Below, one piece after another: positions 9,504-14,695 of a DNA stretch of 15,019 bases. Position 1 is the first letter of the stretch, and each line of letters opens with the position of its first letter. The notes under the pieces were generated by a model. It searched no databases, was not told the origin of the DNA, and worked only from the letters and a program-made list of their open reading frames with translations. The DNA is taken from positions 1 to 15,019 of the forward strand of contig JABDIW010000257.1 in the NCBI GenBank assembly GCA_013003515.1, given 5' to 3'. The position numbers were made by a program, and so were the translations under genes. Source of the stretch: Acidimicrobiia bacterium. Lineage in GTDB: Bacteria > Actinomycetota > Acidimicrobiia > Spongiisociales > UBA5794.

Positions 9504-10779
9504 GGGGGCACCTCCCCTCGGTGACGTGGCTGGCGACCTCATCTTTGAAGTGGGCCATGATCGACGTGATCGGCGAGACCGCGGATGGTCCCAACGGACA
9601 GATCGTGGTCATCGCAGGTGGCCACCGCAGTCCGGGGCTGATGTTGTCCGAGACATCGAGGAGCAGGTCGAGGTCCATCTCTCTGCCCGAACCGTGCTCG
9701 ATGCGCCACAGCATCCGTTCCAGCCACGACGTCCCCTCGCGACATGGGGTGCATTGGCCGCACGACTCGTGGGCGAAGAAGCGGACAATCCGGTGCGCCG
9801 CTTTGACGGCACACGTCGTGTCGTCCATGACCACGACGGCGCCCGAACCGAGCATGGATCCCGCAGCTGCGACGTCGTCGTGGGTGACCAGGTCGTCGAG
9901 ACGCTCCGGCGTGAACCAGGGTGCTGAGGCTCCCCCGGGAATCCACATCTTGAGATCACGATCGCCGGGGATGCCTCCGCCGATGTCATAGATCAGCTCT
10001 CGCCACGTCATGCCCATCACGATCTCGTAGTTGCCCGGATTCCGGATGTGGCCGGACAGCGAGAACATGCGTGACCCACGCGAGCCTTCGGGCCCGATGG
10101 CCGAGTAGGCGGCTCCGCCGTTGGTGATGATCCACGGGACGTTCGAGATGGTCTCGACGTTGTTGACGATGGTGGGCTTGGCGTACAAGCCCTCGACGGC
10201 AGGGAAGGGCGGCTTGATGCGAGGCTCACCACGCTTGCCTTCGAGCGAGTTGAGCAGCGCCGTCTCCTCGCCACAGATGTATGCGCCGCCACCGAGGTGC
10301 ACCGTGACATCGAGCGAGAAGCCACTGCCCAGGATGTCGTCACCGAGGAGGCCGGCGGCATAGGCCTCCTCGACGGCCTGCTGCACCCGTCGAGCCGGTT
10401 TCGGGTACTCGCCCCGGATGTAGACGAAGGCCTTTGCGCAGTCGAGGGCGTAGGCGGAGATGATGATGCCTTCGACGAGCTGGTGCGGATCCCGCTCGAG
10501 GAGCTGCCGGTCCTTGAAGGTGCCGGGCTCGGACTCGTCGCCGTTGATGACGAGGTATCGCGGCTGTGTCGGCGCCAGAAAGCCCCACATGACCCCGGCC
10601 GGGAAGAAGGCGCCACCGCGGCCCCGGATCTCGGACAGCTTCACCTCTTGGTGGACGGCTTCGGGTGTCATGGCGAGAGCTTTGCGCAGAGCCTCGTAGC
10701 CACCGGTCGCCCGATACCGGTCGATGGTGTTGGAGTCGGAGGGGTACGCCACCATCCGCGAGGTCAGGATCGCCGTCAT
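9493..10779 (-). CDS. nuoF: NADH-quinone oxidoreductase subunit F (NADH/FMN site)
   Basis: NuoF binds NADH and FMN at the tip of the peripheral arm, oxidises NADH and passes electrons to cluster N3. The 428 residues are near the usual size (E. coli 445). The Gly-rich FMN/NADH segment is IRGRGGAFFPAG (51-62), the acidic FMN-pocket segment is NGDESEPGTFKDR (79-91), and the second Gly-rich segment is GGGAYICGEETALLNSLEGK (163-182). N3 ligands are Cys340, 343 and 346 in ESCGQCTPCREG, plus Cys394 in TTICPLG. The last spacing is 48 residues (E. coli about 41), because of a SPGLRWPPAM stretch before the cysteine. The ATG at 10779 overlaps the preceding small ORF by ATGA, with GGGAGG 10 nt upstream. 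Confidence 0.97.
   Translation of the reverse strand: MTAILTSRMVAYPSDSNTIDRYRATGGYEALRKALAMTPEAVHQEVKLSEIRGRGGAFFPAGVMWGFLAPTQPRYLVINGDESEPGTFKDRQLLERDPHQLVEGIIISAYALDCAKAFVYIRGEYPKPARRVQQAVEEAYAAGLLGDDILGSGFSLDVTVHLGGGAYICGEETALLNSLEGKRGEPRIKPPFPAVEGLYAKPTIVNNVETISNVPWIITNGGAAYSAIGPEGSRGSRMFSLSGHIRNPGNYEIVMGMTWRELIYDIGGGIPGDRDLKMWIPGGASAPWFTPERLDDLVTHDDVAAAGSMLGSGAVVVMDDTTCAVKAAHRIVRFFAHESCGQCTPCREGTSWLERMLWRIEHGSGREMDLDLLLDVSDNISPGLRWPPAMTTICPLGPSAVSPITSIMAHFKDEVASHVTEGRCPLDH
9511..9516 (-). promoter_or_regulatory. Shine-Dalgarno site for nuoG
   Basis: The minus strand reads GGGAGG, 7 nt before the in-frame TTG at 9503, inside the last codons of nuoF. It is the main reason for choosing TTG over the upstream in-frame ATG at 9542. 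The resulting protein starts TTEQAAQTVQITINGTEVEV, a normal spacing before the ferredoxin domain. Confidence 0.65.
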
Positions 10780-11048
10780 GTCGGGTCGACCTCCCGTAGG
10801 CCCGACACCGAGAGATCCACACGCCCGCCGGCCTCCAGCGTGTCGATCACACCGACGACCGCAACGGGGTTCGACACGAGGGCCCGGCGGGTTCCGACAC
10901 CGATCGCCGGCTGGTCACCGCACACGTCGAGGCACTCCTCCTCGCGCACGGCGACCCTATGGCCATTCTCCGTCGCCACGGCCAGGACCGCGTCGCCACC
11001 GACGTCGAGGCAACACCCGATGCAGACCATCAACTCCGGTGCACTCAT
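10776..11048 (-). CDS. Small NuoE-like [2Fe-2S] thioredoxin-fold ferredoxin, extra ORF
   Basis: This 90-residue protein sits between nuoE and nuoF and is not one of the 14 canonical subunits. It aligns with the C-terminal ferredoxin half of the neighbouring NuoE. VCIGCC (Cys9, 12, 13) then GGDAVLA matches NuoE VCTSISC then GGDDVLA. EECLDVCGDQPAI (Cys39, 43) matches NuoE VECIGACGGAPAV. Cys13, 39 and 43 align exactly. Cys9 is shifted by one, giving Cx3C where NuoE has Cx4C, and the linker between pairs is about 10 residues shorter. NuoE's N-terminal helical domain is absent. ATGA overlaps at both ends show it is translated as part of the operon. It probably binds one [2Fe-2S] cluster and acts as an accessory or duplicated electron-transfer or assembly protein of the N module. 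The function is inferred. Confidence 0.82.
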   Translation of the reverse strand: MSAPELMVCIGCCLDVGGDAVLAVATENGHRVAVREEECLDVCGDQPAIGVGTRRALVSNPVAVVGVIDTLEAGGRVDLSVSGLREVDPT

Positions 11049-11656
11049 CGGCCCTCCCCCGCAGTCCCGTACGGCTCGAAGGCCGGCAGCGGCAACAGGG
11101 CGCCCTCGGTTTCCTTGGGACCCCAGTCGAACGAACGTTGTCCGCCGAACAGCTCCTGCATCTCGTCGCCGAGGACGACATCGGGGCGACCGTCCCGCAG
11201 CCAGCGGCACATCGCACGCGCCTGGTCGGGCTCGACGCCTTCGACGAGCTCGTAGTTGACCTGAACTGCCGGGGCACCGCCACATGCGCCGATGCACTCG
11301 ACATGCTCCACGCTGAAGAGCCCGCCATCGGAGGTCTCACCGTCGGGCGTGTCTGATTCGTCCTCGATGGCCGCCAGCACGTCGTCTCCGCCGCGCAGCA
11401 TGCATGAGATGGAGGTGCACACCGACACCAGATAGGTCCCGACCCCGTGCCGCTTGTACATGGTGTAGAAGCTGGCAACGGATTGGACTTGAGCTCCGGT
11501 GAGCCCGGTCAGCTGGGCGACGTCACGCATGGCGTCGGATGTCGTGTACCCGTATTCCTTCGACGCCACGTAGAGAAGGGGCATCACGGCGGACCGCTTG
11601 TCCGGGTAGGAGCCCAGAATCCGGGTAACCCGTTCGTCGGTGGTCCAGCTCGTCAT
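11045..11656 (-). CDS. nuoE: NADH-quinone oxidoreductase subunit E
   Basis: NuoE (24 kDa subunit) carries the [2Fe-2S] cluster N1a next to the NuoF flavin. Its 203 residues comprise an N-terminal helical bundle (about 5-70) with the typical VQSVASFYTMYKR segment, a thioredoxin-like ferredoxin domain with Cys80/85 (VCTSISC) and Cys121/125 (ECIGACGGAP), and an additional C-terminal tail of about 40 residues after RDGRPDVVLG. The tail is longer than in E. coli (166 aa) and contains the aromatic/Pro-rich stretch SFDWGPKETEGALLPLP. The frame is open far upstream, but the ATG at 11656 overlaps the nuoD TGA by 4 nt and has GGGAG 10 nt upstream, so it is the start. It also overlaps the next small ORF by ATGA. 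Confidence 0.96.
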   Translation of the reverse strand: MTSWTTDERVTRILGSYPDKRSAVMPLLYVASKEYGYTTSDAMRDVAQLTGLTGAQVQSVASFYTMYKRHGVGTYLVSVCTSISCMLRGGDDVLAAIEDESDTPDGETSDGGLFSVEHVECIGACGGAPAVQVNYELVEGVEPDQARAMCRWLRDGRPDVVLGDEMQELFGGQRSFDWGPKETEGALLPLPAFEPYGTAGEGR

Positions 11657-13086
11657 CGATCGACGTCTCCCAGAACGGGGTCGACCGATGCCAACGTTGA
11701 CACGATGTCGGCGACCAGCGAGTCGGTCATCATCACCGGCAGAGCCTGGACATTGGCGAACGACGGGCCGCGAACGTGGAGACGCCACGGACTGGCGCTC
11801 CCGTCGGACACCAGGTACATGCCAAGCTCGCCGCGTGGCGACTCGACGGCCTGGTACACCGATCCGGGTGGCACCTTGAAGCCCTCGGTGAACAGCTTGA
11901 AGTGGTGGATGAGAGCTTCCATCGACTCGTCGATGCGCTTGCGCGGAGGCGGGGTGACTTTTCGGTCCTCCGTGCGGAAGTCGCCTTCGGGCATGGTCTC
12001 GAGAACCTGACGGACGATGCCCAGCGATTGCCGGACCTCCCCGAAACGGACCAGGTAGCGGTCGTGAACGTCGCCGTGCTTGCCGAGCGGTACGTCGAAC
12101 TCGTAGTTCTCGATGCCGGAGTACGGCATCGCCTTGCGGAGGTCCCAATCGACGCCGGCTGCCCGCAGCGCGGGTCCAGTCACTCCGTATGCCAGGGCCT
12201 CATCGGGAGTGATCACGCCGACGCCCATGGTGCGGTCGAGAAAGATGGGGTTCTCGTTGAGGAGCTCCTCGTACTCGGCGAGGGCTCCCGGCATCGCCTC
12301 GAGGATCGCTTCGACTTCGTCCTCCCAGCCGTCGTGCAAGTCGGCGGCGACGCCGCCGGGACGGATGTAGTTGTGGTTCATTCTCAGGCCGGTTGCGGAC
12401 TCGAAGAACTCCAGGAACAGCTCGCGCTCCCGCCACCCGTAGATCATCATCGACAGGGCACCGATGTCCATCCCCTGGGTGGCCACCCACAACAGGTGGC
12501 TGGAGACCCGGTTCAGCTCGGTCATCAGGATGCGGATCGCTTGGGCGCGAGGCGGGATGTCGATGCCGAGCAGGTCTTCGACGGCAAGCGAGAAGCACAG
12601 CTCGTTGAAGAACGGCGAGAGGTAGTCCATACGGGTGACGTTGGTGGAGCCCTGCATGTAGGTGAGGGTCTCGGCCGTCTTCTCCATCCCGGTGTGGAGA
12701 TAGCCGATGATGGGCTTGACCCTTCGGATCGTCTCGCCCTCGAGCTCGAGCTGAAGCCGGAGCACACCATGGGTGGACGGATGCTGTGGGCCCATGTTGA
12801 TGATCTGGCGCTCTTCCTCGTCGACATCGTCCTCGACCAGGTAGTCGTCGTCGACGAGGGTTCCGCGCTGGGTGGCGAGAGAGGTCTCGTCGGCCTCAGA
12901 CAGCAACTCCTGGGCGCCTTCGTCGGTGGCATCCTTCACCCAGTCGGGTTCTTCGGTGCCGGCGACCCACACGTCGTGAAGGCGTCGACGCTCGTCGGAA
13001 TCGGTGACCGGAGTGGGGGTCTCCAGCGGGGATTCGGCGGACGGAGTCTCGCGGTCGCCGGTGGTGAGGCTTGGTGTGTCGCTCAT
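11653..13086 (-). CDS. nuoD: NADH-quinone oxidoreductase subunit D, with acidic N-terminal extension
   Basis: NuoD (49 kDa subunit, NiFe-hydrogenase large-subunit fold) builds the quinone head-group site near N2. It has 477 residues. The core begins at NMGPQHPSTHGVLRL (about 97). His106 and Tyr155 (in RMDYLSPFFNE) match the quinone-contacting His/Tyr pair of Thermus Nqo4 (H38, Y87), with the same 49-residue spacing. IGYLHTGMEK and ELNRVSSHLLW are also present. Before the core lies a Ser/Thr/Pro then Asp/Glu-rich segment of about 95 residues, longer than in most NuoD proteins, with a charged middle (WVKDATDEGAQELLSEADE). The ATG at 13086 overlaps nuoC by ATGA with AAGG 4 nt upstream, so the extension appears genuinely translated. 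nuoC and nuoD are separate, unlike E. coli nuoCD. Confidence 0.96.
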   Translation of the reverse strand: MSDTPSLTTGDRETPSAESPLETPTPVTDSDERRRLHDVWVAGTEEPDWVKDATDEGAQELLSEADETSLATQRGTLVDDDYLVEDDVDEEERQIINMGPQHPSTHGVLRLQLELEGETIRRVKPIIGYLHTGMEKTAETLTYMQGSTNVTRMDYLSPFFNELCFSLAVEDLLGIDIPPRAQAIRILMTELNRVSSHLLWVATQGMDIGALSMMIYGWRERELFLEFFESATGLRMNHNYIRPGGVAADLHDGWEDEVEAILEAMPGALAEYEELLNENPIFLDRTMGVGVITPDEALAYGVTGPALRAAGVDWDLRKAMPYSGIENYEFDVPLGKHGDVHDRYLVRFGEVRQSLGIVRQVLETMPEGDFRTEDRKVTPPPRKRIDESMEALIHHFKLFTEGFKVPPGSVYQAVESPRGELGMYLVSDGSASPWRLHVRGPSFANVQALPVMMTDSLVADIVSTLASVDPVLGDVDR

Positions 13087-13634
13087 CGTGCCTTGTGCGC
13101 TTCCTTGAACTGAACCGGAACGGAGCCGACTGCGTAGTCCTTCCGAAGCGGGTGACCCTCCCAGTCGTCGGGCAGGAGGATGCGGGCCAGGTCGGGGTGG
13201 CCGACGAAGCTGATGCCGAAGAGGTCGAAGATCTCACGCTCGTAGAAGTTGGCCCCGGGGAAGATGCCCGTCAGCGAAGGCAGTGACGGCTCGTCGGCTC
13301 TCACTGCCACATGGACTTCGAGCCGTTGCTTCCTGTCGATGTCCAGGAGGTTGAGAACGACCTCGAAGCGAGGCCGACGCCGCAGGTGATCCACCCCGCA
13401 GTAGTCGATGAACATCCGGTAGCCACCGTCACGAGCAGCGGTGACGACGTCGACGAGATCCTCCCGGTCGACGCTCAGCAGGTGCCCGTGGCGAGTTGGC
13501 ACCGCCACCGTTGCCGGATGTGCGGTGACGATCGGATCGAGCACGCCATCACCGGGCAGGGCGACCGCCGGCTCGGGGACGACTTCTTCCATGGGCTCGT
13601 CGTTGGATTCCACCGGGGCCTTCTCGTCGGTCAT
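13083..13634 (-). CDS. nuoC: NADH-quinone oxidoreductase subunit C
   Basis: NuoC (30 kDa subunit) is a peripheral-arm structural subunit that packs on NuoD and NuoB/I and has no cofactor. The 183 residues include the 30-kDa signature region with FYEREIFDLFGISFVGHPDL, ILLPDDWEGHPLRKDY, and an upstream MFIDYCGVDHLRRRPRFEVV block. The first 28 or so residues are acidic and Pro-rich (VESNDEPMEEVVPEP), probably disordered. The ATG at 13634 overlaps the nuoB TGA (ATGA), with GGGGAG 8 nt upstream. The frame stays open upstream into nuoB, but that part is nuoB's shadow. The C-terminus ends FKEAHKAR just before nuoD. Confidence 0.96.
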   Translation of the reverse strand: MTDEKAPVESNDEPMEEVVPEPAVALPGDGVLDPIVTAHPATVAVPTRHGHLLSVDREDLVDVVTAARDGGYRMFIDYCGVDHLRRRPRFEVVLNLLDIDRKQRLEVHVAVRADEPSLPSLTGIFPGANFYEREIFDLFGISFVGHPDLARILLPDDWEGHPLRKDYAVGSVPVQFKEAHKAR

Positions 13635-14101
13635 CGCTTGATCTCCCCGGCCATGATCTGGTCCTGGAGCGTCAGGATCCCGTGCATGAGCGACTGTGGT
13701 CCAGGTGGGCAGCCGGGCACGTACACATCGACCGGTACCACCTGGTCGACTCCCTGGACGAGGGCGTAGTTGTTGAACATGCCGCCCGACGACGCACAGG
13801 CACCCATCGAGATCACCCACTTGGGCTCGGCCATTTGGTCGTACACCTGGCGCAGCACGGGGGCCATCTTCTGGGAGAGCCGACCGGCCACGATCATGAG
13901 GTCGGCCTGGCGCGGCGAGGCTCGAAAGACCTCCATGCCGAACCTGGCCAGGTCGTTGTGAGCGGCACCGGTGGCCATCATCTCGATAGCGCAGCAGGCG
14001 AGACCGAAGGACACCGGCCACATCGACTGGGTGCGGACCCAGTTGACCGCCTTGTCGAGGTTGGTCGTCAAGAAGCCAGGAGGTGCCGCCTCGCTGACCA
14101 T
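13631..14101 (-). CDS. nuoB: NADH-quinone oxidoreductase subunit B (cluster N2)
   Basis: NuoB (PSST) carries the terminal [4Fe-4S] cluster N2, which reduces quinone at the NuoD/NuoH interface. Its 156 residues are the short form typical of many bacteria. All four ligands are visible: the tandem Cys36-Cys37 (FGLACCAIEMM), Cys102 (SMGACASSGGMFNNY) and Cys131 (YVPGCPPGP). It ends TLQDQIMAGEIKR. The ATG at 14101 shares one base with the nuoA TGA (TGATG), with GAGGAA 8 nt upstream. The frame is open further upstream over nuoA, but that is a shadow. The adjacent nuoA, C and D complete the connecting module. Confidence 0.97.
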   Translation of the reverse strand: MVSEAAPPGFLTTNLDKAVNWVRTQSMWPVSFGLACCAIEMMATGAAHNDLARFGMEVFRASPRQADLMIVAGRLSQKMAPVLRQVYDQMAEPKWVISMGACASSGGMFNNYALVQGVDQVVPVDVYVPGCPPGPQSLMHGILTLQDQIMAGEIKR

Positions 14102-14520
14102 CAGGCCGCTTCCTCGGTCACATCGGGGGCCACGACCCGGCGGTACCTCTCGCGGCGAGCGACGTTCCAGTCGAGAGCGCCGCGTTTCCACACATAGCCG
14201 AGGGTCTCGATGAGCAGGGCGACGAACAGGCCCACGGCGGCAATGCCCGCCCAGCCGAGCTGCTCGAACCGAACTGCCCACAGGAACAGGAACACGATCT
14301 CGACATCGAAGATCACGAACAACATCGCGACCAGATAGAACTTCACCGGGAAGCGCTGAGCCGGCTCCTGAAGCGGGACGATGCCGCACTCGTATGGCGC
14401 CAGCTTCTCCGGGGTCGGGTTCCGGGGGGCCAGCCACCACGAGAGGGTCAGCGCGACGGCCGAGAACCCCAGTCCGATGAGGAACGTGAGTGCGATGGGA
14501 AGGTAGTCGGCGAGTGTCAT
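14101..14520 (-). CDS. nuoA: NADH-quinone oxidoreductase subunit A, first gene of the operon
   Basis: NuoA (ND3) is a three-helix membrane subunit at the junction with the peripheral arm. Its 139 residues show TM1 (about 6-30), the long conserved loop with YECGIVP (Cys45, the ND3 loop cysteine), and TM2 FYLVAMLFVIFDVEIVFLFL with Asp72 and Glu74 (cf. E. coli D79, E81). TM3 is at about 90-111, followed by a basic tail. I take the ATG at 14520 because MTLADYLPIALTF matches the usual NuoA N-terminus. An in-frame GTG at 14556 would add 12 residues. Neither start has a clear Shine-Dalgarno sequence, unlike the rest of the operon, and a hairpin lies 2 nt upstream of the ATG. Confidence 0.94.
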   Translation of the reverse strand: MTLADYLPIALTFLIGLGFSAVALTLSWWLAPRNPTPEKLAPYECGIVPLQEPAQRFPVKFYLVAMLFVIFDVEIVFLFLWAVRFEQLGWAGIAAVGLFVALLIETLGYVWKRGALDWNVARRERYRRVVAPDVTEEAA

Positions 14521-14522
14521 AG

Positions 14523-14544
14523 GCTCGTGGAAGGCGGCACGAGC
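14523..14544 (-). promoter_or_regulatory. GC-rich hairpin immediately before nuoA start
   Basis: A perfect 7-bp stem (GCTCGTG at 14523-14529 pairing with CACGAGC at 14538-14544) with an 8-nt loop ends 2 nt before the nuoA ATG at 14520. If the operon mRNA begins further upstream, this stem would cover the ribosome-binding region of the first gene. If nuoA starts at the GTG at 14556, it would lie inside the coding region instead. A regulatory role is inferred. Confidence 0.35.
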
Positions 14545-14573
14545 AAGCTTAGGCACACAGAGGCCCGAGCAAG
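14540..14573 (-). repeat. 8-bp direct repeat CTTGCTCG upstream of nuoA
   Basis: On the minus strand CTTGCTCG occurs at 14573-14566 and again at 14547-14540, 26 nt apart start to start (about 2.5 helical turns). The position, 20-50 nt before nuoA, is right for an operator or activator site, but an 8-mer pair in GC-rich DNA can occur by chance. The proximal copy overlaps the right arm of the hairpin. Confidence 0.3.
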
Positions 14574-14584
14574 TTGTCAGTGGT

Positions 14585-14692
14585 CAGTCGCTAGTCCCTA
14601 GTCCCTAGTCCCTGGCAAGAAGCCGGTGCATGGAGTCAGCCAACGAAGCCCGGACGCTGGCTAGGGACTAGCAGCTAGGGACTAGGGACTGG
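14585..14692. repeat. TAGTCCC heptamer repeats in inverted orientation
   Basis: The left block (14591-14612) has three perfect tandem CTAGTCC heptamers. The right block (14661-14692) carries the complementary unit as CTAGGGACTAG, then CTAGGGACTAGGGACTGG. The two blocks are an imperfect inverted repeat; the outer ends match at 16 of 18 positions. They are separated by about 45 nt without internal symmetry that I could see. The element lies wholly between genes, 4 nt after the stop of the upstream gene and about 65 nt before nuoA. It could be a dispersed intergenic palindromic element, a terminator-like stem for the upstream gene, or a mobile-element remnant. It has no coding content. Confidence 0.75.
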
Positions 14693-14695
14693 CCG

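Noticed and set aside
11045..12148. Extended forms of nuoE, nuoC, nuoB and the small ORF, using far-upstream starts in the same frames
   Set aside because: The upstream parts are out-of-frame readings of nuoD, nuoB, nuoA and nuoE. ATGA or TGATG junctions with Shine-Dalgarno sequences mark the true starts.
11776..13113. Plus-strand open frame of about 445 codons opposite nuoD
   Set aside because: It is antisense to a clear NuoD with all active-site motifs; low-complexity charged composition and no recognisable domain.
14530..14585. Possible sigma-70-type promoter for nuoA (CTGACA or TTGCTC with TAAGCT on the minus strand)
   Set aside because: Hexamers match only partly and spacers (15 or 23 nt) are off; not strong enough to list as a feature.
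14585..14692. CRISPR-like or phase-variable repeat
   Set aside because: Units are only 7 bp, without unique spacers, and lie outside coding sequence in opposed orientation, so neither a CRISPR array nor coding slippage fits.
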